A program made the position numbers and the translations under genes. The notes beneath the pieces are model-generated. The model saw only the letters and a program-made list of their open reading frames with translations. It ran no database searches and was not told where the DNA came from. Shown here piece after piece: positions 20,954 to 33,018 of a stretch of DNA of 64,000 nt (position 1 is its first letter; every line of letters begins with the position of its first letter). The stretch is taken from positions 538,378,315 to 538,442,314 of the forward strand of contig CM077115.1 in assembly GCA_039619475.1 (NCBI GenBank), read 5' to 3'. This DNA is from Icerya purchasi (lineage: Eukaryota; Arthropoda; Insecta; Hemiptera; Monophlebidae).

Positions 20954-21480
20954 TTATGTTTTTGAAAGAAATATTAAAAATTCCAGAAAGAAGTATAGAT
21001 AATAATATAATACGGTAGATGTAATCAAACTGTTAACACTACTAGACTTTTCTTTATTTTCATTTGCGCATTTAAAACATGTTAGAACTGGTGCGCTCTT
21101 TGCATACGAACACTTGCAACTTTTACGCTGTGTTTTAGTTTTTTTATATTTTTGCGCCAATCACAAAAGTGACATCGCCTAAGAACATTTCGTTGATTTT
21201 TTGCAAATTGTTTTCTTCAACATTAATATTTAGCTTTTCTTTATTCTGCCTTTCGTGTAAAATACTACGAATCCGAACTTTGAGTTCCCTGGATAACTTT
21301 TCCTTGAGACACTAAGTATGTATTTTGCAACTTATCTACAGTACTTAAGTTACAAAATGTTAGCATCTCTGGTTTATTAGCTGCACCTAATTCTTCGGCA
21401 ATTTTCATGAAGTAATGATAACAAGAGAACCACAATCTATATTCTTTAGGAACATAAGGCAAAAGAGAATCAAACTGAAA
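20954..21480 (-). pseudogene. Possible transposase C-terminal fragment with Cys-rich tail
   Basis: The minus strand encodes FDSLLPYVPKEYRLWFSC and about 50 further residues to a stop at 21265. After a gap it encodes a basic cysteine-rich segment (RKSCKCSYAKSAPVLTCFKC) at about 21060-21150. A short helical block followed by a CKC-type tail is seen at the end of some transposon proteins. I cannot assign a family, and several stops separate the two pieces. Confidence 0.25.
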
Positions 21481-22433
21481 TAAATCGAAACGATATCGAT
21501 CGCGCCGGTTGAATGGGCCGTGTGTGTAAACTAATAGTCTATCCTGGTTAAGTACAATGGTTTTTATTCTAGTTAAAACTGATTAGTCTCCAAGCTTATC
21601 TGTTATTCTAGGAATAGCCAAGTTATTTTCTTTGGGGTAACAGCACATTTAAAATAACAAAAAAAAATTTAAAAACCCGGTCTCTTAGACTGGACATGAC
21701 CTCTTACGGGTTAAAGCAGTTTTCAAATGCATTGTTTATCTTGAATTTACTTCGTACTTGTTTAAATGCTAAATATTCTAAATTTTAATTTCCCATCCTT
21801 TGCAGTTATCATTGTTTGTTACTTTGAATCTTTTAAGGTACGTATGAAAATCTCCATGACCGGTTAAGAACTGTGTTAGAAAATATTTTGTATCTTATTA
21901 TTATATTTATAGAAATTATTAAATAAAAAATATAAAAAATGTAATATCATGCTATTTAATGTTACGTATTGCGTATTTTTCGGAATGACCCCCTTCCCCC
22001 CGAAATGAATTCCTGGTAATGGTTCTGTTAATATAACTTATAATACTGTTCCATAGATCGACTTCTTGCCGTTACATGAAATCGCTTCTTCCTTTAAATT
22101 TGATCTATCTGAGTAAATGCAGTTGATATTTTAGCCATTAGATGCGCTACAGTCGGGAAGCTGGTCTTGTTCGCATAGCCACGGCTGGTTGTCGGTTAGG
22201 TTATTCATCGTCGTTAGATTTTGTTTATCGAAAGTATTTCGTGTGGTTTTTGCTTACGTTGATTGTGGCGTTTTCGAAAACGTGGGTGTTTTATAGTTTT
22301 AATAGTTTTAATACTTTTGTTTTTTTCAAATATTTGCCTAGTTCTCTTACAGGTGTGTAGTATTGTACAACGTGCTAGGATTGTTCTGAAAATAAAATAC
22401 AGGTAATTATTTCCATTAATCAATCAGTTGATA
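21481..22433. other. Noncoding stretch
   Basis: No supported gene. A run ACCCCCTTCCCCCCG near 21985-22000 followed by TTCCTGG could be the end of another small element, but I found no partner end. Confidence 0.4.
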
Positions 22434-22441
22434 GTATTTTG

Positions 22442-24953
22442 GGCCATACTCGAATTGCGCACCGTTATTTACCTGAGTCGACGGTTAAAAAAAGGTCAGT
22501 AATCTCGACACACGAATTGCGCACCGGAAGTTTGCAGGTATGAAATATAAAAAAACAAACGAAAACCACGCTCGGACCATAATCGCCGTTCGCTGGACTA
22601 AGGGTTTCCAAAACTGATGGCGCTTGATCGTACTATATTTTTAATGTTCCATAACTTTCAACATTTTTACGTATCGTATTTTTGAAATTAATTTTTAATC
22701 TACTAATGAAAAATACTCTACACCTGCTTATGTATTAAAAATCATTCCTCTATAATGACGGTTTATTAAAAAATATTTGAGAATACGCCAGATTAATTTT
22801 AAATATACGTAATTGTTTAAACTTCTAATTCCATTTTTGTTTTTAAAACACGTACTTCCGATAAATGACTGTGATATATTTATGTTTTAATCATTAAAAA
22901 TTGATTCCGGCTTTTGCAATTTACCAGTTAGCTCAACTTTCAGTAATTTAGCTTACTCCTAATTGTCTACATTTGTATTCTTTTATCTTCCTAGTTTCAA
23001 AAGAATTATATTTATGATTAAACGTGTATACTACCTCTTGACATAGCGGCAGCTAAAATTTTTCCTTATTTGTAAGTTATTATTTTTAATAAAATATTTC
23101 ACTTTCATATATACGTTAATGTTAATTTCGTGTTACCATTAATGTTAAGCAATTATCAACAGTTTTATTATGGGGATGAATATTTCTAGAACAGTTTGAA
23201 TTCTACAAAGCCCCTGTAAAATAACAATTTTGAAACATCATTTTATTTCTATGATTAAAATAGAGCAGTAATTTAAACAGTGTCGAATTACTGTTATGTA
23301 CTTATAAGCCAGATGATAATTTTTAATGTTTTTTTATGAGGAAATATGACGTTTACACGTTAAAATGTAAAGCTATATACAAAAATAGTATTAATGCTCT
23401 TTCAGAAAATGCTAACGTGCGAACAACTCTTCTAACCTCTGAGCGCTAAAAGTCGCGCAACGATTTAGGAATATGTAATATGACAAATTTAAAATTATCT
23501 AAAAATTACTTCAAAATGCATAAATCACCAACCGATATTATTCCTGAAATTTAAAATATACAATAAACAATAAAAACTTTGCATCGCAATAAACATTTCC
23601 AATAAGCACTTAATTTAAACCCCATTTGCATCTAAAAACGGCAAACGAATGTAGTTTTCGGAAATATATAAACGGATACTTTGGAAAGAAAAATATTACG
23701 ATATTTTAGCTTTAAATTTAAATTGGCGGGGGTGCTGGAAACTTAAAAGTTCAAAAAAAAATTTTTTTTTCCCGGGCGTATTCTGTATTAATGGAAAACA
23801 TTACACGGAAGTAATGAAATCACATTTCAGTGTTGCTTCTAAGAATTACTTTTTTATTCTCATAACCTAAATTTGAGTTTAAACTTGTGCTTCTTTATCA
23901 TTTATTTAACAAAACACATTAATACCAATCAAATGTGCGCAAAAATATCTATTATCTAGAGTAGAAACTATTTAATTTACAATAAACTACAAATTATAAA
24001 AACTTGACGAAGGAAAATTATCTTGTTAAATCCAACTAACATTTAAAGAAAAAAGGTAGTAGTACTGACACTATTTATTTGCGTAATTATTATCATTGTA
24101 AGTTTTAATTAAATTGTTTTAAATAGGATTTTATTTTAATGGTAAATTTTTGCGTTGTCATTTAAAATTTAAGTAGAATACTATGTATTGTTTGATGGTA
24201 CACTAAATGAAAAAATTACGATTTTTAACAAATTTGGTTTTAATTCAAATAACATTTTATAACTGAGATTGAACACACTAGTATTAATGGATAAAATAAA
24301 ATCTGAACTGAAACTTTCCCGAAACTCGGTTCCCTCAAACTCGTAAGTAACTCGTATATTATAACAACATATTTAATTTGTCAAACTCGAAAATTTTACA
24401 TGGTCACATTTATATTTTATGTACATTAATCAGTTGATATGAAAGTATTTTGTATTAATGTGAAATAGAAGCTTCATGAAGCATAATATGCCGTGCGCTG
24501 AAAATTCTACTGATTCAGTTAGAAATATTATGGTAATTTACGTTATTTTATATCATATTCGTGCAAAAATTATTCTATTTTATGCAACATTTCTTTAAAT
24601 ATGAGTACGTTCCTTAGAGGTTGTTAAAAATATTTCGAATAACAATCGTACTGCTAACGGGATAGTAGCCTATTTTTCGCAAACGTTAAAGTCTTTTTTA
24701 ATCGACTGAAATGTAGTTCGCTTATTATTCCAAATAGTAAACGCGTTTCATTACGATAACACATTTTGGAAGTCACTGAAAGAGCGACTTTTACTGATTT
24801 TATTCCTTCATCGTTTTTATAAAATCCGGAGTATTTTTTTTAAAGGCTGTGCGCAATTCGAGTTGTCAGCGGGTGGGCTATTTCGGGTCTGGTGCGCAAT
24901 TCGTGTGTGACTTGTCACTGCGTTAGTGGTTGGTGCGCAATTCGTGTGTCCCC
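22442..24953. mobile_element. 2.5-kb non-autonomous TIR element with 8-bp duplication
   Basis: The terminal 22 bp at each end form an inverted repeat with 18 matches (22442-22463 and 24932-24953) sharing CGAATTGCGCACC. Both abut the direct repeat GTATTTTG (22434-22441 and 24954-24961). The same motif recurs subterminally as ACACGAATTGCGCACC at 22509-22524 and, inverted, near 24850 and 24891, like transposase binding sites. The interior is AT-rich and has no open frame of note. hAT, P and Merlin elements make 8-bp duplications, but the ends (GG...) do not match the usual hAT CA start, so the superfamily is unresolved. Confidence 0.8.
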
Positions 24954-24961
24954 GTATTTTG

Positions 24962-26746
24962 TTCCGCGCATGTTCTACCATGGAATTGTAATGTAAGGAA
25001 TAAAATCTTATATGTCTAAAAAAACCTTTTTCTTCAAATTGCTAAAATATTTCTTTAATGTTATCTTCAACTTGTTTATATACTTTGTTGCAGAAAATAA
25101 TGTAAAACGAATTTTTTTTATTGAATTGAATTTTTTGTTTAGCGCACAATGTTTTGACAAGGACTTTTATTTTAAATTGGTTCTTACAAAAGATGCCTTT
25201 AAACAACCTTTTAAAGGCGTTTTAATGATATCCACGGTGTTAGCATATAAAAAAAAAACGAACATATATTGACAAGTTGGCCACCACCCAACTGGGGAAA
25301 CCAGGAAAAAAAGTAAAAATAGCCAAACAATAGTTCTGATAACGAAAAGTAATTTAAAGCGAAAAATTAATGCATTTTTAATGTACTTTACTCGATAATA
25401 AATTACCAAGTTCTTTTCGATTTGCATAAAATATGCTGCGGTGGTCAAACATTATCGATAGTAACAAAAAAATCATTCTTTTTCTTCTTTTTTTTACTAC
25501 TTGCCTCCAGTTTTTAATTAAAAGATTCTCTATAATGGAAGGTCTATTTTCACGATGAGTAATACTTACATTTAATGGCAGTACATTTTAGTTACAATTT
25601 TAATAAAGCGCGTTAAAAAATTTTTAGTATGTGTTCCAGTTTTTTTAGGAGGGTTGAATCCTTTCAGTAAAACTTTTGGATGGGCTTGAGCTCTGTAAAT
25701 CTCTTACCGCCTATGATAACAAATGTAAATATATTAGACATTAAAACTATTTAAATGGGCAAGGACCTGTTATAAACTTAATCAACTTTTGTAGTAATAA
25801 AGTGAACATATATCGCTGGAGTTAGTACAACGGTGAAGTATTTCAAATGCGAATATAACAATTTCGAAGAATTAAAAAATTAATTTGCTATTTTTTTTGT
25901 TTCTACTGATATTTGCTTTTGCTTTGATTAGTTGGGTTTATTAGTATAAGCGGAAGAAGCTTCGCATAAGCTCTGGTATTAACCACGGCGTATTCGTTTA
26001 TTATAAAAAGATAATAAACTCGTTAGAATGTTTTTACAATGTGCTCTTTAATGCTACAACTAGAATTAATAATTTTAAAACCAGTTGAGAAAACATTGTT
26101 GTTTATAATCGGTTATTTTACTTGAAATTTATTTGTTCACACTTGCTTTTTCATTATTTTAAATTACGTAATAAATCATATTTTACATATTTGGTTTTAT
26201 TCAGGAGTATCCTAAAAAAAATTTCTCAGTAAAAATATTAAAAAAATCCCGGTAAACTGTTATATTCAGGACACCAGTTCGTTTTGAGCTGTTAATAGTT
26301 CATATGGATACGTACGTCGTCACTGCCTTTTAGTTCTTTTCAACTTATTTCATATTTCATTGCAGATTAAAGAAAAATATTAATTTATTTCAAAATAATT
26401 CAAATTAATTGTTTTTACAATAGTTAAAAATTTTTGAAATATTTTTCCCACTTCATTGTTCTTAAAATGTTTCAAAATGTGTAAACTATTTCAAATTTAC
26501 TAACAGCCATGAATGGCTAAAAATCCAAAAGCTGAAAGCGGACAGCCTATAAATCCAAAAGCTAAATTCTGACTACATTTGTAATTTAATTATTGGATAC
26601 AAAATGAAAAAAAACTTTTTTTTTTTTTTTAACTTTACTATTTCTAAGATATTCACAAAATTCTAGCCGCTAAAAAATTTTTAAGTTAATTTTATTTTAA
26701 TTATAAATTTTAGAACAACGTGATTTTGTCCGTTGTAGTTATTGTT
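24962..26746. other. Noncoding AT-rich stretch
   Basis: Short frames at 25012-25272 (plus) and 25167-25448 (minus) overlap each other, are Phe/Leu-rich and show no motif. They are treated as chance. Confidence 0.4.
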
Positions 26747-26754
26747 CCCACGCT

Positions 26755-27192
26755 CATTGGCGCACTCATGGTGGGTGCTACGGGGCCATTGCTCCCCCCA
26801 AAAATCTTCGAAATCTTAATTTCGTTTTGTAATGTTTTGTTTTACCTAATTTTTTTTTTTAAAAACATACATATTTACTTTTTGCTTATATTACAAGTGT
26901 AATGTTATATACTTTTAACTAATTTTTTAAAAATAAAATTCGTATGCTTACCTAATTTGTGCTCATTACAAACAAAAGGTTATGTTTCTATTATTATTAT
27001 TTTTTTTTTAATTAAATTCGTCAGTTTTGTAATTGTTGTAAAAATAATATTTGTTAATTTTGTATTTTTTTTTTAATTTTAATTGACAGACTACAGAAAA
27101 ATAGATAGTTACTTTGTGGAGATTCCGAGTTACCACTCCCTAACCTTCTAAATTCTAGCCCCGACCAAAAAAAAATTCTCAGTGCGCCTTTG
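26755..27192. mobile_element. Non-autonomous hAT-like element (438 bp)
   Basis: Perfect 8-bp repeats CCCACGCT flank it at 26747-26754 and 27193-27200. The inverted ends are CATTGGCGCACTCA and CAAAGGCGCACTGA, 11 of 14 matching. G-rich and C-rich blocks follow the left end and C-rich sequence precedes the right end, as in the element at 19.1 kb. The interior is AT-rich and noncoding. Confidence 0.8.
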
Positions 27193-27421
27193 CCCACGCT
27201 CGCTATAATATTGTTCTTAGGCCTGCTATAGATCGCGTGGTTTATTGTCACATTTATTACATCATGTCATCGACCGCTCATTTGCATGTGAATGTCCCAT
27301 CGCGCCGTGTTATCTATGTTATCGGTGTTGTCGCGCCGGTTGTTATCCTTCCGTGTTTTGAAATTTGTGTTATTCAATTGGTTTTTTATTTGTTTTTTTT
27401 CTTTTTTTATTAATTTTTAAG

Positions 27422-27546
27422 TATGCCCGCCGAAATTGAATTGTGCGACGCGTTATGTGAGCCCACGTTTTACCAGTTAATGCGGTATACGGAAGGAGAG
27501 ATAGTCCAATATTACATCAAACATCGGGTTCTTCCGTATTTCAGGT
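27422..27546 (+). CDS. Candidate first exon of an ISXO2-like transposase
   Basis: An ATG opens a 41-codon frame with even base use (MPAEIELCDALCEP...YYIKHRVLPYFR). It runs into CAG|GTTAAAT, a plausible splice donor. The pattern of a Thr-Glu helix, then HRVLP, then an expected zinc finger resembles the start of ISXO2/Merlin-type transposases. I found no second exon downstream. The region from about 27270 is more CpG-rich than its surroundings. Assignment to this family is a guess from pattern memory. Confidence 0.3.
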
Positions 27547-28018
27547 TAAATTAATTCAAACAAATTTTTTTTCCTTTTTTTTTTTTATACTTCATTTCTT
27601 TCTACCTACTTCTGCGCTATTTTTTTTTTACGAAGTTTTCGTTTCTTATATACTTTAGGGTTTGCTCGGCGTGTCAGAATTAGTTTATTAACTTTAGCAC
27701 CGCCGCTGAGACGTATCCAGCCTATTAATGTATGCAACTTTATATATTAAGGTATATATCACCTTTTTTACGAATACTACAATATTCATTCTATATAGTA
27801 TTTTAACGTAATTTTTAATATTTCCTTTTTACGGCTTGTTTTTACATCACTATTTACGGTGTATTGTTCGTTATTTTTAAAATATTCCCTCCTCTCTTTA
27901 AAGTATTTCGCTTTTTCCGCGCCATTTTAAATATGTCCGTTACTAACTGATTATTTTTCCGGCAAGTTTCACTTTTCGAGCTATTTTTCGTACTTACGTT
28001 ACTTCGCCGTCATGTTGA

Positions 28019-28129
28019 TTTTTGGTCGTAATTTTAGTTCGTTCATTTTCGTTGTTATTCATGATGTGTGTTAGTTCACACACCATGAATAACAGCGAAA
28101 ATGAACGAACTAAAATTACGACCAAAAAT
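28019..28129. repeat. Long near-perfect foldback (52-nt arms)
   Basis: The arms at about 28019-28070 and 28077-28128 are inverted copies with two mismatches, separated by TTAGTT. A transcript from either strand would form a 52-bp hairpin in which one of the mismatches becomes a G:U pair. No coding frame spans it. Confidence 0.85.
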
Positions 28130-28685
28130 GAACTAATGCCCTGAATATAACAGCTTACCGTTAACTATTTTCTTTATCTTTTAAATTTTTTCTTGGTTAT
28201 CAGTATGCATTTAGAAATGTTGGAATGTCATGTTCTTATTTTTTTTTTTTTTTTGGCGAAATTTGTGTCAACTTTTAACTGCTTCATAATCTAATCAGCG
28301 AACACACGGCGTTGTCTATGGTTGTTTACCTTAAGCTCTTGATTAGTTTGATTTTATACGGATGCAGATCCAAGTCTGGATGCAAAATTAGCTAAATTGG
28401 AGCTGTAGTAAGGTCAAGTTCTTTTGAACTACGAGAAATTGACTGCCTTGGGAGCGGCAATATTTTCAGCCTGATTATTTATCGAACCGGTTGACTCGAA
28501 TTTGGCTACCAAATGTTGAATAGTCAGTTGTGGTGAGGATTCGAACGTTTTTTTGAACGGAGCACTGATTTTGAAAATAAAAAATTAATGATTCGCAATA
28601 TAAACTTCCGGGGTGCTTTGCCATGCACTGCTGAACAATTCACAACCAATTTGACAGATGTTGCTTTTATAACTGTAATGTATGC

Positions 28686-29541
28686 TGTAATGTGACCATT
28701 ACACGGCTCGATAAAATTAAATAAATAAAAAAAGAAAGGTAAAATAAATAATACAAAAAATAAAATATAAAATTTAAATAATTATCGAAAACGTGGTGCG
28801 AGTGAGAATGTGAGTGTGATTGAAATCCTGTTTGTCGGTCAGGGGGTGGATACACGATCACGCGATTCGTCTGGAGAAAGGCCTATACCGATAAATGATG
28901 TCGATTGGGTTACGGGGAGGACAAGAGAAAGTAACGAAATGGCTAAGACATCGAAACCGAAAAAGGAGGAGTCAGTCGCAGCAGAGATCGATCAGTGGTA
29001 ATTGTTCCGTTAGCAAGTGTCTGCTTCCAAAAATCGTACCGTTACCTGAAGAAGAGAATTTGAGAAGTCTTCGTAAACCTGCCGCGCGAAAAGGTCATTA
29101 GTATTAAGACCATTTTCGCAGTCGAAGTAAAAAAGTTATTCGGAAGTCCGGTTTGTGTCGGTGTTAAAGTAATAAATATTCGGTTGTCGTAACCCGTGAC
29201 CAAGCGGATACCTGTAATTTATCGCCGCATCCTGGATCATCGCTGACAAATAGGATATGTACAAATTATGTTATTATTAATTCCGTTATTATTTTGCGTC
29301 ATATTCGTGTTTATTATAATTGTGTCTTTTTAGCGGTCGGCCGTCAAAGAAATATCAGTGTAGGACATTGTCAATATATCTCGATTTATAATTGGACAAA
29401 TTATTTTAAAATTGTAACACAGAAAAAAGGATAACAAGGAAAAAGAAAAATATAAATAAAAAGATTTATATATATGTCCACGGAAGTTAATTCTGCGGTG
29501 CCATCCCTGCGGGCATAGAAAAAACAGTAATAACCGTTACA
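28686..29541 (+). repeat. LTR A, solo, Gypsy-like family
   Basis: The ends are TGTAATG and CGTTACA, giving 5-bp inverted termini TGTAA/TTACA. The first 18 bases, TGTAATGTGACCATTACA, are nearly palindromic. Order of blocks matches LTR B: palindromic start, A-rich stretch, GTGAGTGTG-like stretch, a TCGGCCGTCAAAGAAAT block near 29336, CCATCCCTG near the end, and the CGTTACA terminus. No coding sequence follows before LTR B starts 101 bp later. I saw no target duplication. Confidence 0.6.
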
Positions 29542-29642
29542 TTCGGTATCCTTCGTGGGGAATAATCTTAGAAAATTGCTCACAAAATAAAATAAATTAA
29601 CTCATTCTTTTAATTTCGTTTTTAATTCTCAAATAAATAAAT

Positions 29643-30466
29643 TGTAATGTGTCCATTACATGGAACTAATAAAAGACAGAGAAAATACAATAATACAACA
29701 ATAACCACGATTTAGAGTAAATGATGCGAGAGCGGATGTGCGCGTGCCTGGAACTGTTGTCGGTGGGACCAGCCAATCATCATCCCGCAGGAAACAAAAA
29801 GGATCTACCTGATTCGGCCAAGTCCAGCGGTCACGGTCGGGAAGGCGGTCGACATTTTGGAAAATCCAGGAGAAGATTTTAGCGAGAAAGGCAGTAGCAG
29901 CCTTACAGGCAGTTGGTTGGTTTTCTACCGTCACTAAGTTGTGTCTTTTACCTCCGAGGAGTTCGCGTTATACGTCTGCTAGAATAACAGAAATTGTTTA
30001 CCTATCGTTCGTTAAAGTGTTCGGTCGAACCTGTAACAGTGACCGGAAATCGTTAATAACGAAAATTGTCAAATTCGGGAAAAACAGAAACGAATCGCGG
30101 AATCCAAACATCAAGGCCCGACTATTCGAATTCATCAGCCAATCAACGAACCGCCGATTCACGGACCACGGACCACCGCCGGCAACAGTGTTACGTACAA
30201 TTTTATATTATATTTAATTAACAGTGTATATTATTCCATTGTCGTATTCGTAAATTAATATTGTGTTTTTCAGCTTTCGACCGGTAAAGAAAGATAGGTG
30301 TCCCTTTTATATAATATAGTGTTTATTTCAACAATTCAGAAAGTTAAGTTATTCAAATCGTCATATTTTAAAATTTTGATAAAAACAAAAATTAAATCAA
30401 ATCCACGAGTATAAAACCTCGTGGTTGGCATCCCTGAGGACCAAGTGAACGACTAGGACCGTTACA
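29643..30466 (+). repeat. LTR B, 5' LTR of the degraded Gypsy-like element
   Basis: It starts with TGTAATGTGTCCATTACA and ends in CGTTACA, 7 bp before the gag ATG at 30474. It shares the block order of LTR A but is diverged overall. A clear primer binding site is not visible after the end. TGGCATCCCTGAGG near 30426 is a possible alternative site, which would place the LTR end earlier. No 3' LTR was found downstream. Confidence 0.6.
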
Positions 30467-30473
30467 AAATAAA

Positions 30474-31477
30474 ATGGACCCTAGTGTTATAGAATTTTTA
30501 AAATCGTAGTTCGAAAATATAAACAAAAAAATTCGACGAACAAAGTAAATTTAACGATAAATGAACGAAAAACTTGAAATCCTAAATAATAATTATATCA
30601 ATTTGAAGTCTGATAATTTTAAAAAAGAAATAACGCAAATGCGGAAATGGTTGATGAACGTATAAACGGACTTGATGAGCGTATTGAAGAAGAGAAAAGG
30701 ATTGTTGAGAAGGAAAGGAAGGCTGACCGCGTCGAAATGAAGAAGGTCATGAAAGAGATAGAGAAAGAGCGAAAGGAACGGAAAAAGGATAATATTTCCC
30801 GAAAGAAAGAGAAAACTGAGGAAATTAAGCGGTTTAAGGAGGTTGATAGTGGAATTAGTTAAACCGAGGGAATTTGTAACAGGAAATGGAGGAGAGCCTA
30901 GATGCGGTGAAGTCGAAATTGGAAGAAAGGCTCGACTGCCTTGAAAGTAAATTAACTAATGAAGACGAGACTAAACAGAGGTTGGCGGCATTAGAATTAA
31001 TCCAAGAGAGTCTACAGAATGAGGTCGCGGGTCTGGCTGAAGTTGATGTAAGTCGTCCGAAAGAGAGTAATAACGAAATGGACGGAATAAAATTATTAGA
31101 ACATTTCGGTATTCACGCTTTTAAGCAGATAAGAAAATTTAATGGGAATAATCAGGACTTACATACCATAGAGTTTATTCATGAATTGGAATTAAAATTT
31201 GGCGAATACCTACCTGATGGGCGAGGATATAAAGGTAGAGGTTGCTTTGGGGCACTTAGAAGGAAGGCAGACGACATGGATAAAAAATTCGCAAACAGAT
31301 TGCAAGAGTCGGGGCGATTTAAAACAGCGATTGAAAAGTAGATTCTGGAGTGCGGACGAACAGGAATGCTTGAAGAGTAAATTCTTTTCTATATCGGTGG
31401 TCACGGATCGGAATAAGTGTGAAGAGGTTATTGATAGGTGGAGATTTTTTCAGAACAGAAGACTGGCCAAGTGGTAG
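30474..31477 (+). pseudogene. Gag remnant of a Gypsy-like element
   Basis: The frame opens MDPSVIEFLKS and meets a stop at once. A long charged coiled coil follows (30647-30862), then a gag core: FKQIRKFNGNNQDLHTIEFIHELELKFGEYLP. At about 31230 the frame shifts, and the protein continues as VALGHLEGR, LKQRLKSRFWSADEQE and RNKCEEVIDRWRFFQN. Several stops and one clear frameshift make it inactive. Protease, RT and RNase H are absent before the integrase remnant. Confidence 0.7.
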
Positions 31478-31929
31478 TCCCGACTTAAATTACTCTCTCT
31501 GACAAAAGATAGAAGCGGTAGCATGCGCGAAAGTGATCGAAATGTCGACGCACTCGAGAAATCTATCAGGAAAACTGTAAAGAATTTTCCATTGGACACG
31601 ATTATTCGTAATTCCCCATAGACGAATGGCCACGACGTCTTCGTAAATGTGTCGCTGCTGAAGGCGGACATTTCGAATAATTTCTATGTAGTTTTGTAGC
31701 CTTTTTTCATCTAATTTTCGTAAATGTAATTTTTATCGGGTTTCCGTTTATGTCGTAATTCGCGTTTAAAGTACTGACGGTACTTTTAACCGTACTATTT
31801 ATTGATTAATCTCGTCGAAGAACAGGGAAGAGATCCTGCATGGGGGAAGGTACCGTGACTCATTGCTTAAATCTGGTAAATTAGAAAATTTATATAAAAT
31901 CTCTAAGAATAAACTATTCATTAGAATAA

Positions 31930-32982
31930 GATCCGAAAGTATTCGGAGGCTATGTCTATAAAGGAGGTTGTTGATTCCAATTATATAGGAAATACATACA
32001 TACTTTGGACACCCGTGGGTAAAGAGTACAATAGCTGTAATAGCAAAGTATTGCATGTGTAAATATCTGAGTAGAGAAGTACGAAGCCAATTAAAAACTT
32101 GCGATACATGCGGAAAGGTTAAATTAATGAACGAGTTGAAAAAAATCAAAATCAAAAGTATCATAACACAGAATACATTAGAGATCATATCGATCGACAT
32201 TAAAGGAGCCATTACCAAAGGTGGGAAAGGTCAATAAATTATTCGTAATGTACGACATATTTATGAAGTATGTGAAGTTATATCCAATCGGAAAAGCTAC
32301 ATCGGCGGCCGTTATTAGAAAATTGAAGGAATGCGTAAAGAATATTGGACGGCCCAAAACATTAATTTGTGATAATGCTATTATATTTAGAAGTAAGTAA
32401 TGCGAAGAGAATTGTAGGCTGGAAAATATAGAGTTGCGACATACATGGATTTATTCGCCAAAATGTAATCTGGTCAAGCGAAGCAATCGAAAAATCACAA
32501 AATTACTGCGCCTAGATGCGCATAACAATCATAAATCGTGACTAAAATATGTGAGTAAGATTAAAGAAATTATAAATCATCTACCTAATACCATTATAAC
32601 CGGCTTTAGTCTATATTACATGTTGGTGAAAAAGGCGCCGTATCGAGCTATTTATAGTAACATTGAATTCTCGGAACGTCGAGTTTATAATTATGAAGAA
32701 ATAATAAAGACTCGAGAAAATAGCATGAAGGCGATAAAGACGCGAAAAAGGAAAAATGACAAATTTAAACATCGCTCGTATGAAGTAGGAGAGTTCGCAT
32801 ATGTAAAGAAACATACGTTATCTAATAAGTCGAAAAACCAATGCAAAAAATTAGATTTACTATATGAAGGGCCATATATCATTAAACAAAAAATCTTCGA
32901 CAATGCTTACGAATTATGGGATGAGAATAAAAACATTAATAAAGGCATACACAACCATGATAATCTCCGGCCGGCGAAATAG
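31930..32982 (+). pseudogene. Integrase remnant of a Gypsy-like element
   Basis: The zinc-binding H-H-C-C module is recognisable (HTYFGHPW... CDTC, 32000-32115). The core follows with SIDIKGA carrying the first Asp, then YPIGKATSAAVIRKL and LICDNAIIF with the second Asp. In the third motif the sequence reads NLVKRSNRKI, where an Glu is expected before RxNR, so the catalytic Glu is gone. The last 143 codons are open (32551-32982) and end in a GPY/F module, YEGPYIIKQK to HNHDNLRP. Several stops interrupt it. The GPY/F tail points to Ty3/Gypsy rather than BEL/Pao or Copia. Confidence 0.8.
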
Positions 32983-33018
32983 AAATTGAAGAGAGATGTA
33001 AGCTAAGCAAGTGCACGG

